41,905 nt of DNA from Actinomycetota bacterium. Lineage in GTDB: Bacteria > Actinomycetota > Actinomycetes > S36-B12. The notes beneath the pieces are model-generated. The model saw only the letters and a program-made list of their open reading frames with translations, was not told where the DNA came from and did no database searches. A program made the position numbers and the translations under genes. The stretch covers positions 1 to 41,905 of the forward strand of contig WLOK01000006.1 of the NCBI GenBank assembly GCA_009699315.1, read 5' to 3'. Positions 8,887 to 19,226 of the stretch are shown one piece after another; positions within the stretch are counted from its first letter, which is position 1, and the number at the start of each line of letters is the position of its first letter.

Positions 8887-9840
8887 ATGTCCGTAGCGCT
8901 ATGCACCATGGCCCACTCCCCATTGATGGGCTACAACGATCCAGGGCCCGAGGCCGCGCAAGAAATCGATCTGGCCTTTGCTGTCGCTCGCGATTTCATC
9001 GAAGATTTCGACCCCGAGGTAGTCGTCCTGTTTGCGCCCGACCACTACAACGGATTCCTCTACGACCTGATGCCTCCATTCTGCGTGGGCCTGAACGCGA
9101 GGTCAGTTGGGGACTACGCAACGCAGGCAGGCGAATTGGACGTAGACCGCGCCCTCGCCACATCCATCATCGAGGAAGCCCTCGCCTCCGATATCGATAT
9201 CGCCTACTCCGAGCGCATGGTTGTCGATCATGGTGCCGCACAGGCACTGCAACTACTCCTCGGCGACATTGCCGCTCGGCCCGTGGTGCCGATCTTCATC
9301 AACTCCGTTGCCGAACCGCTGGGGCCACCACGACGGTCTCGGATACTCGGCGAAGCAGTCGGGCGAGCGGTCTCTGCCCTAGATGCACGCGTCCTTGTCG
9401 TCGGCTCCGGTGGGCTCTCGCACGACCCGCCCGTTCCACAACTCGCGAACGCCAGCCCCGAAGTCGCCGAGCGGCTCATTGCCGGACGACACCGAACCCC
9501 CCAGCAGCGCTCAGAGCATGAAGCAAGAGTCATCGCGTCTGCCCTAGAGTTCGCTGCCGCACAACGCACCGACATCATGCCCTTGAACCCCGACTGGGAT
9601 CGCTATTTCATGGGAGTGCTCGCCAGCGGAGACCTCACTGAGATCGACGACTGGACCACCGAATGGTGCACGGAGCAGGGTGGACATTCCGCGCACGAGG
9701 TGCGCACCTGGATCGCCGCGTACGCAACGCTCCTCGTGTGCGGGCCCTATGAAGTTGCGCACTCCTACTACCGACCAGTGAACGAGTGGATCGCTGGATT
9801 CGGCATCACCACTGCGCGCCTGACCAACCCGTCCGCGTGA
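8887..9840 (+). CDS. mhpB: Extradiol dioxygenase, MhpB type (2,3-dihydroxyphenylpropionate 1,2-dioxygenase-like, LigB superfamily)
   Basis: MAHSPLMGYNDPG, LFAPDHYNGFLYDLMPPFCVG, VVDHGAAQALQLL, VVGSGGLSHDPPVPQL, GGHSAHEVRTWIAAYATL. The track uses a TTG at 8848; ATG 8887 is more likely. Confidence 0.9.
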   Translation: MSVALCTMAHSPLMGYNDPGPEAAQEIDLAFAVARDFIEDFDPEVVVLFAPDHYNGFLYDLMPPFCVGLNARSVGDYATQAGELDVDRALATSIIEEALASDIDIAYSERMVVDHGAAQALQLLLGDIAARPVVPIFINSVAEPLGPPRRSRILGEAVGRAVSALDARVLVVGSGGLSHDPPVPQLANASPEVAERLIAGRHRTPQQRSEHEARVIASALEFAAAQRTDIMPLNPDWDRYFMGVLASGDLTEIDDWTTEWCTEQGGHSAHEVRTWIAAYATLLVCGPYEVAHSYYRPVNEWIAGFGITTARLTNPSA

Positions 9841-9848
9841 GGAGCGCC

Positions 9849-11594
9849 ATGACTCCGGACATCGACGTCCTCGTCGTGGGCTCTGGCCCAACGGGGATGA
9901 CAACCGCGCTGGCGCTGGCCACCTATGGTGTGAGTGTCAGGGTCGTCACCAAGCAGGGCCATCTTGCCGACACCCCCCGGGCGCACATCACCAACCAGCG
10001 CGCCCTCGAAGTCTTCCGAGATCTGGAGATCGCCGACGAGCTCGCCCAGCATGCAATCCCTTGGGATCTCATGGGCGACACCCTGTTTGCAGCCAGCCTC
10101 ACCGGACAGGAGATCGCACGGCTCAGTACGTGGGGCACTGGGGCGGAGCGTTCCAGTGATTACCTGCTGGCAAGCCCGTGTCCACTTTTGGACATCCCAC
10201 AGACGCTCGTCGAGCCGATCCTGATGAAGAACGCCGTCGAGCGCGGTGCGAACGTCGACTTCAACACCGAGTACCTCACGCACGTTCAAGACAAGCTGGG
10301 AGTGTCATCGACGCTCCTGGACCTGGCCACGGGCCTCGAGTACATCGTCCGCTCCCGATACCTCGTTGGCGCAGACGGAGCCCGGTCGAAAATTGCAGAA
10401 CACCTCAGCCTGCCGTTTGAAGGACACTCCGCACGAGCCGCGACGCTCTACACCCTCTTCGATGCCGATCTAACTCCGTACGTTTCGCATCGCCCGAGCA
10501 TTCTCTACTGGCTCATGACTCAGGGAACCGGATTCGGGGAGATCGGTATGGGCCTGCTGCGCGCAGTCCGGCCGTGGCACCAGTGGATTGCCGGTTGGGG
10601 TTTCGACATGAGCGCCAGTGATCCCGTTATCAACCCTGAGGCCGTAACGGAGCGGATACGCGCGATGGTTGGGGTACCGGACCTGCCGATCACCATTCAT
10701 TGGTCGTCTCCATGGTTCGTCAACCAGTCGCATGCAACCTCGTACTCGGTGGGGCGAGTCTTCTGTGGTGGCGACGCCGTGCACCGCCATCCTCCATCCG
10801 GTGGCCTCGGTTCCAATACCTGCGTTGGCGACGCGTTTAATCTGGCATGGAAAATCGCCTACGTACTAAAGGGCCACGCCGGTCCCGATCTCCTAAATAG
10901 TTACGGAGAGGAGCGCGCTCCTGTCGGAGCGCAGATCGTCAAACGTGCCAACGACTCGCGCCATAGTTTCGCCGTCCTCCGAGATGCGCTATCCGTTCCC
11001 GAATCCGCCGATCCAATAGCAGCTACCATCTCAAAGATCACCCAGACTGACAAAGACGGTGCCTCAGCGAGACAGGCGCTGCGCGAAGCCATTGAACTTC
11101 GCAACTATGAATTCAACGCTGAGGGGGTCGAACTCAATCAGCGCTACCAATCCGGTGCGATCCTCGATGACCCCACGTTGCCACCAGAGACTTGGACCCG
11201 GGATCCTCAACTGTACGTGCACGTCACTTCTCGCCCGGGAGCGAAGATTCCACATGCCTGGCTCGTTGACCCTGACGGGCTGCGGGTGTCAACGCTTGAC
11301 GTGACCGGCAAAGGCAGATTTACCCTGGTTACCGGCCTGTCGGGCCAGCGCTGGGCAACAGCTGCGAAGTCCCTTGACCTCAAGTATCTGCGCGCGCTCG
11401 TGGTCGATGACTCAGACGCGCGGGACCTCTACGGAACCTGGGCGCGGATTCGGGAGATTGACGAGGACGGTGCGCTCCTAGTGAGACCCGACGGATTCAT
11501 CGCCGCTCGTTGGGTGAGCAGTCCAGCCACCGACACGGAGGCGGTCACGGCTTTATCACAGGCCTTGACTCGACTCCTGTCAGTTCCGAGCTGA
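9849..11594 (+). CDS. Group A FAD-dependent aromatic hydroxylase (phenol/TfdB-like monooxygenase)
   Basis: VLVVGSGPTGMTTALALATYGVSVRVV; DTPRAHITNQRALEVFRDL; VGADGARSKIAEHL; GDAVHRHPPSGGLGSNTCVGDAFNLAWK. Confidence 0.88.
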   Translation: MTPDIDVLVVGSGPTGMTTALALATYGVSVRVVTKQGHLADTPRAHITNQRALEVFRDLEIADELAQHAIPWDLMGDTLFAASLTGQEIARLSTWGTGAERSSDYLLASPCPLLDIPQTLVEPILMKNAVERGANVDFNTEYLTHVQDKLGVSSTLLDLATGLEYIVRSRYLVGADGARSKIAEHLSLPFEGHSARAATLYTLFDADLTPYVSHRPSILYWLMTQGTGFGEIGMGLLRAVRPWHQWIAGWGFDMSASDPVINPEAVTERIRAMVGVPDLPITIHWSSPWFVNQSHATSYSVGRVFCGGDAVHRHPPSGGLGSNTCVGDAFNLAWKIAYVLKGHAGPDLLNSYGEERAPVGAQIVKRANDSRHSFAVLRDALSVPESADPIAATISKITQTDKDGASARQALREAIELRNYEFNAEGVELNQRYQSGAILDDPTLPPETWTRDPQLYVHVTSRPGAKIPHAWLVDPDGLRVSTLDVTGKGRFTLVTGLSGQRWATAAKSLDLKYLRALVVDDSDARDLYGTWARIREIDEDGALLVRPDGFIAARWVSSPATDTEAVTALSQALTRLLSVPS

Positions 11595-12150
11595 GCTAGC
11601 ATCCGGGTGAGTAATCAAGGCAGTTTCAGCAATATGCCGATCCGTCGCGCGGCGCGCAATCACGCCGTCCTGGATTTCAATGGCGGCGAGCATCAACTCA
11701 TGATCTCGATGCCGGTAATCCAGCGCTGAACTCAGCGATTCACGCGAACCCGTCGACTTGCTGAGGAAGTCCGACAGGTCCCACATGCGCTTGGACATCT
11801 GCGACATGACACGCGAATCAGCCATGGCGCAGACGATGGCTGAAACTCGCAGTTCAACTCCAGATAGGAGGCTGTCCGTTGCTCAGCATCGTCGAGATCA
11901 CGAAGCCGACCAACTCTCGCCGAGACCGCTCGCAGGCCTGCCAACTGGGCATCCGTGCGCCGACTCGCCGCCGCCGCAATCAACCCTTCGATGCCACCGA
12001 ACATCGTGAGGAAGTCCCGCACTTCACGAGCCGAGTAGGTTGCTGCTCGACGTCCGATTTGGGTCATGATCTCGACGAAACCTTACGCCTATAGCATCCG
12101 GAGCGCGTCCATGACCGGCTGCCGGCTCACCCCGAAGCTCCCGTTCGCAG
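11580..12150 (-). pseudogene. Decayed GntR-family (FCD domain) transcriptional regulator
   Basis: Minus strand reading NGSFGVSRQPVMDALRML*A*GFVEIMTQIGRRAATYSAREVRDFLTMFGGIEGLIAAAASRRTDAQLAGLR...YLELNCEF [frameshift] AIVCAMADSRVMSQMSKRMWDL...DYRHRDHELMLAAI...ATDRHIAETA. Confidence 0.85.
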
Positions 12151-12180
12151 GTTATAACAGTGGCCGCCGGTCGAGGGCTA

Positions 12181-12906
12181 CTACCAAGGAGCGCGGCCAT
12201 TCGCATCGAACAACCCGCCGGTCGGTCCGTCATCTGGCAGCGTGGCGAGATGTATAGCCACCAAAGCTGAGACCTTCGGATCCTCAGATCCCAGGCCCTT
12301 CGTCATGTCGGTACGAGTGAATCCAGGGTCAGCGGCATTCACCTTGATCCCAGTGCTTCGCAGGTCATTCGCTAATTGGACCGTGAAAGCATTGATGGCA
12401 GACTTTGATGTGCTGTAGGCAAGTAGCGGCACCGTCGAGTAGACCGAATCGGGGTCACTCGCCAGCGTTAACGAACCCATACCGCTGGTGAGATTGACAA
12501 TCCGTCCCGAACCTGCGAGCCGGAGTAGCGGAAGCAATGCGAGTGTGATGCCCATAGTCCCGAATACATTGGTCTCGTAGGTCTCGCGCACCACCGCCAT
12601 GGACCCGGAACTCGGTGGCGAGGGATGGAACTCCAGCTTGATCGCAGCATTGTTAATCAGGCAGTCGAGGTGGCCGAACTCATTGGTGATTGACTTGACA
12701 GCCGCACTCACGGACGTGGAGTCCGTGATGTCGATCTGCAGGAAGTGCACATCTAGGCCCTCACCAGCGAGTTGAAGTACGGCCTCCTGCCCACGTTCGG
12801 CGCTACGGGCTCCAAGGAGGACAGTGTCTCCAAGATCCGCTAGCCCACGCGCGATCTCCAAACCTATGCCTTTGTTTGCTCCCGTGACCAGGGTGACTCG
12901 CCGCAT
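12181..12906 (-). CDS. Short-chain dehydrogenase/reductase
   Basis: TLVTGANKGIGLEIARGLADLG; NNAA; YSTSKSAINAF (YxxxK). Confidence 0.92.
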   Translation of the reverse strand: MRRVTLVTGANKGIGLEIARGLADLGDTVLLGARSAERGQEAVLQLAGEGLDVHFLQIDITDSTSVSAAVKSITNEFGHLDCLINNAAIKLEFHPSPPSSGSMAVVRETYETNVFGTMGITLALLPLLRLAGSGRIVNLTSGMGSLTLASDPDSVYSTVPLLAYSTSKSAINAFTVQLANDLRSTGIKVNAADPGFTRTDMTKGLGSEDPKVSALVAIHLATLPDDGPTGGLFDANGRAPW

Positions 12907-12969
12907 GGCTTCCTTTCTCGGGGGAAATTTAGGGGGTGGCCGTTGAGCTGCGTCTTGCCTCAGACTCGA

Positions 12970-13794
12970 CTACAGCTTGTCCCGATTGATGATGGGACTA
13001 CGCACAACGCCAATGGACTCGACCTCAATCTCCACGACATCCCCATCATGCAAGTAGCGCTTTGGTGTCATGCCGAATCCAACTCCCGCAGGGGTTCCAG
13101 TAGCGATGATGTCCCCTGGGTTTATGGTGACCGTGTCAGAGATGTAGGCAATGATCGTTCCAATGTCGTAGATCATGTCCTTGGTGTTGCCGTCCTGGAC
13201 CGTCTCGCCATTCACGCGGGTGCGGACACGCAGGTTATGCGGATCATTGATCTCATCGGCAGTGACCAGCACCGGGCCGATCGGTCCCGAGCGATCTGGG
13301 TTCTTTCCGAGAGTGAACTGCGCAGTTGCTAGCTGCTTACGACGTGCTGACAGGTCGTTGAACGCGGTGTAACCCATGACAGCGCCCATCGCCGTGGCGG
13401 CGTCTACGTCGAACAATTGCTTGCCGATCACCGCCGCCAGTTCGACCTCCCAGTCGAGACCATCCTCATTGGGTGGGATGGGGACTGGGGTTCCGTCTAC
13501 GACCAGCGTGGACTCCCAACGACCGAAGATCATCGGCTCCTTCGGGGTAGCGACAGCGCCGCTGGCTTCCTTGATGTGTGCTTGGTAGTTCATCCCGATG
13601 CAGAATATCTTCGCAGTCAATAGGTACGGAGGGACCTGCTTGAGCTCCGCCAGCACAAGAGGCCCATCCGAGGAACTGGTACCAGTGCACCCGTTCTCGT
13701 AGAAGTTCGTAACTGTGCCCAAGGGTGTAACCAGATCGCCTTCAACCGAACCGATGTGCCGAACGCGATCCACCTCGTAGCCAATCAGCTTCAT
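12970..13794 (-). CDS. Fumarylacetoacetate hydrolase-family protein
   Basis: IFCIGMNYQAHIKE; EPMIFGR; DWEVELAAVIG; GYTAFNDLSAR; DIIATGTPAGVGFGM. Confidence 0.9.
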   Translation of the reverse strand: MKLIGYEVDRVRHIGSVEGDLVTPLGTVTNFYENGCTGTSSSDGPLVLAELKQVPPYLLTAKIFCIGMNYQAHIKEASGAVATPKEPMIFGRWESTLVVDGTPVPIPPNEDGLDWEVELAAVIGKQLFDVDAATAMGAVMGYTAFNDLSARRKQLATAQFTLGKNPDRSGPIGPVLVTADEINDPHNLRVRTRVNGETVQDGNTKDMIYDIGTIIAYISDTVTINPGDIIATGTPAGVGFGMTPKRYLHDGDVVEIEVESIGVVRSPIINRDKL

Positions 13795-13862
13795 TCCTGT
13801 GTCTCCTCGCTCCCGGACGTACGCCGCGGGGATTAGTGTGTCGTTGCAAATCAGGTCTGTCG

Positions 13863-14411
13863 TTAATCGCCGAAACCCGGAAAGTTTCCGAAATGGGTGA
13901 CAACGGCGCCCTCAGGGATGTCATCGTTTGCGACCTCGGAGCCGGCCTTGCGCCACATCTCGTAGGCAATCTCGCGGGCAATACGTCCGTCGCGCATTTC
14001 GAAGATGTGTACAAGTCGGACGCTAACAGCGGTGCCTTTCGGGTAAGGAAAGTTGTGCATCTGGCTTGGCTCACCAACGACATACACCTCTGCGATTTGG
14101 TCGTCAAAGACAAACTTCTCGGTCGCGAACCGTCGCAGTGCAGTCGTTTTGTGATACGCGAGAGTGGCGAAGATCCCCAAGTACCCGGCCAGAACATCTT
14201 TTGGGTCCGTCATGACGATCCCGCGGGTCGGCGCCTCCCACGTGATGTCTTCCGTGTACAGCGCAATTGCCTTCTGCACCTCATCCGGGTTCTCGCTGTG
14301 GAAATGCAGGTCCACGATCTTCATGTTGCGCGCGATGATCTCGTCATAAGTCAGTTCGGAGTCCGGCCGCGGGTCCAAGCCCATCTCTTCGAAAATGGTG
14401 GTGCCGGTCAT
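13863..14411 (-). CDS. SnoaL-like / NTF2-fold protein
   Basis: ALYTEDITWEAPTRGIVMTDPKDVLAGYLGIF...FEMRDGRIAREIAYE. Confidence 0.75.
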   Translation of the reverse strand: MTGTTIFEEMGLDPRPDSELTYDEIIARNMKIVDLHFHSENPDEVQKAIALYTEDITWEAPTRGIVMTDPKDVLAGYLGIFATLAYHKTTALRRFATEKFVFDDQIAEVYVVGEPSQMHNFPYPKGTAVSVRLVHIFEMRDGRIAREIAYEMWRKAGSEVANDDIPEGAVVTHFGNFPGFGD

Positions 14412-14517
14412 GTTCTTCTCCTCCTACGCGGTGGGCTCAACAAACGCCGTTTTCGTGCCGTCAGGCCGCACGGGATTCAAGGCGTGAGCGGAAGTCCGGA
14501 CACACCATGTTGATAGT

Positions 14518-14548
14518 ATTATATTCGTCGAACCTTTGGACTCGTCAA
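14518..14548 (-). promoter_or_regulatory. Candidate sigma70-type promoter for the SnoaL-FAH-SDR operon
   Basis: TTGACG - 19 nt - TATAAT on the minus strand. Confidence 0.4.
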
Positions 14549-14577
14549 GCACTTCGGACAAGTTCACGTAACCACAT

Positions 14578-16671
14578 TCAGTCCTCTCTGACGAAGCACA
14601 GGCCATCGAGCGCAACGAAGCCCTCAGTCGTCAGAGCCAGCGGGTTCACGTCAAGACTGACCATCCATTCATCAGAGGCTGCAGCAAGTCGGCCAGTGGC
14701 GATCAATAGAGACTCAAGCTCATTACGATCCCATCGACGCTTGCCACGGGCTCCATCAAAGACGCCGGTGTCATCCATAGAGCCGAGGATCAAGTGCGCA
14801 TCGGCGGAGTCAAGCGGGGCAAGACCACCGGCCACCCGTCCCAAGATCTCAATGAACACACCGCCTACGCCGAAGAGCACCAGCGGCCCGAGGTCGCTCT
14901 TCGACTTGATTCCCAAGAAGGCCTCACCCTCAACGACGACTTGCCGCTGCACTACAACCCGACCAGGTGATCCGTTCTCAATGGCCAGAGCCCTCATGGC
15001 CGCGACCGCTTCAGCGAGGTCGGCCGGCGACACCCCGAAACGGACCGCGCCGATGTCGGTGCGGTGCGGTACATCAGCGAGTTTCACAACGTACGGAGCG
15101 GAGAAGCGGAGTTCGCTCGGAACAGTCGCGCCCTCCTCGATGATCGTGAAGGCCGCCACTGGGATACCGGAGTCAGTGAGCAAGGACATGACGGTTTCAA
15201 AGGGCAGCATCGGCCCTGCGGGCGTGTGCACCACCTTCGCTACCGGCCGCGCGATCACGGCCACTGATTCAGGTGCGGACATCTTCGCCCGCGCGATTCG
15301 ATACGCGACGAAGTCTCCCATCGTCCGCAATCCGCGAATAGTGGCGCGCAATCCCCTAGAGACTCCAACTCCCTGAGAGATCAGGCCTGCTGCCCAGGAA
15401 CCAACGCGACCGTCATCGATCGACCACAGGACGACCGGCTTACCCCCCGCGCTGCTCGCTTCGACGGCGGCCGCCGCGAAGGACTCCGCCGACTCTTCAC
15501 CCTCATCAATCAGAGGCCAGTGCAGAAGCACCGCGTCGATGTGGTCGGCTCTGGCGAGGGTTCCCACAATGCCACGCACCACCTCGTTGCGTCCCATCGC
15601 AAAACCCGTCATGTCCAGCGGGTTGATCGTGGTTCGCCCCGGAATAATGGCGTTGATTGCGTCACTGACCTCGGACAGTGCGGGCAGTTCGATGCCCTCC
15701 TGCGCACAGACATCGCTCGCCAGCGCGCTGAAGCCACCAGACAATGTTGCGATTGCCACGCCGTTCATGGCTGACCAGCGAGCCGAAGGAATCTGTGCAC
15801 AGAGCGTGACTCTGTCGAGTAGGTCGATGACATCCGAGGCCACCGTCATCCCGTGCTGACGGAAGGCCATGTCGTATACCCATGCCTCCCCCGCAAGGGC
15901 CCCCGTGTGAGAGCTGGCGATCTCACTGCCACGAGCGCTGCGTCCGAGCTTCACCACGACGATGGGCTTGTTGCGCGCAGTGGCATGGTCGACGGCTCGA
16001 AAGAACCTCTCGGGCGACCGGATGGTCTCGACAAGAAGGGCGATACAGGTGGTCTCATCGTCTTCAGCGAGAAAGTCGATGCAGTCCGCCATGTCGATCA
16101 ACATCTCGTTACCCGTGGAGATGAACGAACTGACGCCAACAGCACGTTCAGCCGCGGCGATGCCGACTGGTCCGAGCATCGCCCCACTATGTGTCACAAC
16201 TCCGATGAATCCCCCCGGAAAGGGCCAGCGGGGAGTTCCAGACAGCCTCGCACCGATCGATGGCCGGACGAAGCCATTGCAGTTGGGGCCGAGAACGGGC
16301 ATAACACCTGCCGCCTCCAGGAGGCGATGCTGCAGTTCGACACCCTCAGCACCGCTCTCGGCGAACCCACCGGCGATCACAGCTACCCCACCGGCACCGG
16401 CGGAAGCGGCCTCCGTGACGACACCAATCGCCGCTTCGGCGCCGACGAGGCTCAGCACGGCATCGACCGGTATCGGGATGTCACCAATGCTTGCGTAGGT
16501 GCTCATTCCGTACGCCTCAGGACGGTTCGGATTGACGAAATACAACTTCATCCCCGCGTCCATCATCGTGCCAATTGCGTTGTTGGATCGCTGCTGCCGC
16601 TCGCTGGCGCCGACTACCGCAACCGATGATGGGCGGAGAAATCTCCCCAGTTCCAATGCCGCACGAGTCAT
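14578..16671 (-). CDS. ADP-forming acyl-CoA synthetase (acetate--CoA ligase family, fused alpha/beta)
   Basis: RPSSVAVVGASER; VLGPNCNGFVRP; SSHTGALAGE; C-terminal ATP-grasp (YVVKLADVPHRTDIGAVRFGV). ATGA overlap with the upstream monooxygenase supports start 16671. Confidence 0.88.
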   Translation of the reverse strand: MTRAALELGRFLRPSSVAVVGASERQQRSNNAIGTMMDAGMKLYFVNPNRPEAYGMSTYASIGDIPIPVDAVLSLVGAEAAIGVVTEAASAGAGGVAVIAGGFAESGAEGVELQHRLLEAAGVMPVLGPNCNGFVRPSIGARLSGTPRWPFPGGFIGVVTHSGAMLGPVGIAAAERAVGVSSFISTGNEMLIDMADCIDFLAEDDETTCIALLVETIRSPERFFRAVDHATARNKPIVVVKLGRSARGSEIASSHTGALAGEAWVYDMAFRQHGMTVASDVIDLLDRVTLCAQIPSARWSAMNGVAIATLSGGFSALASDVCAQEGIELPALSEVSDAINAIIPGRTTINPLDMTGFAMGRNEVVRGIVGTLARADHIDAVLLHWPLIDEGEESAESFAAAAVEASSAGGKPVVLWSIDDGRVGSWAAGLISQGVGVSRGLRATIRGLRTMGDFVAYRIARAKMSAPESVAVIARPVAKVVHTPAGPMLPFETVMSLLTDSGIPVAAFTIIEEGATVPSELRFSAPYVVKLADVPHRTDIGAVRFGVSPADLAEAVAAMRALAIENGSPGRVVVQRQVVVEGEAFLGIKSKSDLGPLVLFGVGGVFIEILGRVAGGLAPLDSADAHLILGSMDDTGVFDGARGKRRWDRNELESLLIATGRLAAASDEWMVSLDVNPLALTTEGFVALDGLCFVRED

Positions 16672-18320
16672 ACGCTGAATCCCGCAACGACGAAGCCCAG
16701 TTGGTCCCAAAGCTGATTCAGAGCGCCATTAAGTCGCTCAGCGTCACTGACGAAGCCATAGGCGTAGAAGTCTGGTCGGACGATGACCGCCCCAACCGGC
16801 CCGTACTGCTTCGCGAACCACGTCGAGAATATGTCATCGACATCCACAGCAGCACCATCTACTCCCGGGTGGCGCTCCACACGGACGATGGCGGCATCCA
16901 ACCTGTTGAGGAGAGCGCGCGCGGATTCCGACAGGGCACTCTCCACGTCCAACCCCACAGTGAATACCTTCCACTGCGCAGGAATGAGGTCATCGGCGCG
17001 ACCGACCTTCCCATTCCAGTCAATGTGTGGCTGCGCGGTGAGAATCCCTGATCCGGGCGCAAGATTCCCGCTCGAATCTCGAAGGAGCACGCCACCGCTC
17101 ATGAACGGCTCAATCGAGTTGGGTTTGATCAGCCCAGCCTTGAGCCGATCATTGCGCTCCTCTGCCAGCACCGGGTCCGTGACCGTGATGATCTCCCCGA
17201 TAGCGAGCGAGCCCCTCACGATTGCTACCGCGTTCTCCCTTCTCTCCTCAACGAAGGTATCGAGCAGTGCGTCTGGAGAATCTCCTCTGAGGACAAGATC
17301 AAGCTTCCATGCGAGGGTCTCCGCATCACGCAGACCCGAACACATTCCCTGGCCCAGAAACGGTGGCATAAGGTGCGCGGCATCACCGATCACGAAAACT
17401 CGGCCCACCCGCCACTCGTCTGCGACCTTACTGCGGAAGCGGAAGACGCTATTGCGCAACATCGTTGAGTTGTCCGGCGTGAATCCCCATCGCTCAATGA
17501 GTGACCATGCCTTCTCCTTCGTCGACATCTCAGGGATGCTTTCACCGGGCATGATCTTGAACTCCCACCGCGAGCAGCGCTTGCCAGAGTTGCGAAAGGC
17601 AGTAGCTGGACGGGCCGGATCAAGAATCTGCGCCATGTCCGGCAGGCTCTCCAAGATCGATGGGTCTTGCGCGGCGGCGAAGACGACCAGCCAGTCATCC
17701 TCGAACCCGAAATCCGTCATCGATATTCCAAACGAATCCCGCACCTTGCTGTTTGCGCCGTCAGCCCCGACGAGATACCTCGCCGAAATTGTGCTCGTCT
17801 CTTCGCTCGGTACCCAAGTCCCCATCGCCGCCTCGGCACCCCGACGGAGCACTGCTGAGATCCCGGTGGCATCCTGCGTGAGCAACTCAGCCTCCCAACC
17901 CCTGAAGAAATCCACATTGGGGTTCTTCCTGACCTGGGCGTGCATCAACTCTTCCAAATATGGCTGATAGAGCGACCAGTCTGAGTGCCAACCAGAAATC
18001 CCGGGGAACCCCCAGTCCATTGATGCAAGCGACTCGCCGTCTGCTGCGATGAATTCGATCGTGTTTCGCATCGATGAGTCTCCTGCGACCGCCTCTCCGA
18101 TCCCGAGCGACTGGAAAATGCGCATGATTTCGTGGTCGACGTGTCCGGCCCGGGGCAGCGGATAGATGTCCTGCCACCTCTCGACAACTGCGATGCGATG
18201 GCCTCGCTTCGCCAGCATCGCCGATATCGCCTGCCCCGCCGGGCCGTATCCGAGCACGATGACCTCGTAGGGCTCGGAGCTGTCAACCTCGTTCATGGCT
18301 TCATCTCTCAGTTCACTCAT
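16668..18320 (-). CDS. Group A FAD-dependent hydroxylase, MhpA-like
   Basis: VIVLGYGPAGQAISAMLAKRGHRIAVVERW; YPLPRAGHVDHEIMRIFQSLGI; GADGANSKVRDSFGI; GDAAHLMPPFLGQGMCSGLRDAETLAWKL. Confidence 0.88.
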   Translation of the reverse strand: MSELRDEAMNEVDSSEPYEVIVLGYGPAGQAISAMLAKRGHRIAVVERWQDIYPLPRAGHVDHEIMRIFQSLGIGEAVAGDSSMRNTIEFIAADGESLASMDWGFPGISGWHSDWSLYQPYLEELMHAQVRKNPNVDFFRGWEAELLTQDATGISAVLRRGAEAAMGTWVPSEETSTISARYLVGADGANSKVRDSFGISMTDFGFEDDWLVVFAAAQDPSILESLPDMAQILDPARPATAFRNSGKRCSRWEFKIMPGESIPEMSTKEKAWSLIERWGFTPDNSTMLRNSVFRFRSKVADEWRVGRVFVIGDAAHLMPPFLGQGMCSGLRDAETLAWKLDLVLRGDSPDALLDTFVEERRENAVAIVRGSLAIGEIITVTDPVLAEERNDRLKAGLIKPNSIEPFMSGGVLLRDSSGNLAPGSGILTAQPHIDWNGKVGRADDLIPAQWKVFTVGLDVESALSESARALLNRLDAAIVRVERHPGVDGAAVDVDDIFSTWFAKQYGPVGAVIVRPDFYAYGFVSDAERLNGALNQLWDQLGFVVAGFSV

Positions 18321-18367
18321 CGTGCTCGGTGTCTCGCGGACAGTTGAGATGTCAGTGGCTGTTGCGA

Positions 18368-19225
18368 TCAACTGGGCGGGTACGTCTGCTGTAGGAAGTC
18401 GAGAACATCGCGGTTGAATTGCTCGTACACTTCGATATTCGGCGCGTGACCGCAACCGTCGTACACGATCCGCCGACCATTGGGCAGGAGTTCGACGAGT
18501 TCGCGGGAGAAGTCCGGCTCCTTCAGTGAGTCCTCAGCACCCGCAACGATCAGCGTTGGGACGGAGATGAGTCCCCACTCCGTCGAGTCTGGAACGCCGA
18601 AGTCCGTGCGCGCGGTCGACACCGGAGACTTGATCCGAGCGGCTGCTGCGCATTCCCAGGCCCCGGGAACGATGCTCATGTCGTATCGCCGTTGGACGTA
18701 CTCTTCGTCGTTCGCGTAGCGCGGATCGTGAAAGAGGACCGAGAGGACCCGGCGCATCGACTCCTTGGTGCAGTCGTAATCCAGCAGGGTTCGGCGTGCC
18801 TCGTTGTCAGGAGTGAATCCACCGGCCGAGACGATGACGAGTGCTTCCGCTGGCCACAGTGGCTGCGGCAGCGCAATGGCCTTGGCCAGCAACAAGCCAC
18901 CCATCGAGTTGCCGATGAACGCCGCGGGTCCGACATGGATCACCTCGAGGAAACGGCGCAGGTGCTCAAGGCGACGCTGCTGCCCCGAGACGAAGTCGTG
19001 AACCTTGTCGGTGTACCCAAAGCCCAACCAATCGGGGGCAACCACCCGGTAATTCTGGGCCAGTGCCGCGATGGTGTGCTCCCAACTCAGTTCGGCAGCA
19101 CCGCCGAACTCCCCGCCGTGAAGGAGCACTACTGGTCGACCCTGCCCAGCTTCGAGGTAGTGGGTTCGAATCCCATCGACCATCACATAGGTGTCAACCA
19201 CGCTCCTAACATCCTCGCCGCTCAC
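18368..19225 (-). CDS. Alpha/beta hydrolase, meta-cleavage product hydrolase (MhpC)-like
   Basis: VVLLHGGEFGGAAELSW; FIGNSMGGLLLAKAIAL; GAEDSLKEPD; GCGHAPNIEVYEQFN. Confidence 0.85.
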   Translation of the reverse strand: MSGEDVRSVVDTYVMVDGIRTHYLEAGQGRPVVLLHGGEFGGAAELSWEHTIAALAQNYRVVAPDWLGFGYTDKVHDFVSGQQRRLEHLRRFLEVIHVGPAAFIGNSMGGLLLAKAIALPQPLWPAEALVIVSAGGFTPDNEARRTLLDYDCTKESMRRVLSVLFHDPRYANDEEYVQRRYDMSIVPGAWECAAAARIKSPVSTARTDFGVPDSTEWGLISVPTLIVAGAEDSLKEPDFSRELVELLPNGRRIVYDGCGHAPNIEVYEQFNRDVLDFLQQTYPPS

Positions 19226-19226
19226 T

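Noticed and set aside
14507-16629. Plus-strand ORFs of 289 and 258 aa (14507..15376, 15853..16629)
   Set aside because: Antisense to the ADP-forming acyl-CoA ligase, which has clear family motifs.
16783-17967. 394-aa plus-strand ORF
   Set aside because: Antisense to the MhpA-like hydroxylase; low-complexity Ser/Arg/Pro composition typical of shadow ORFs.
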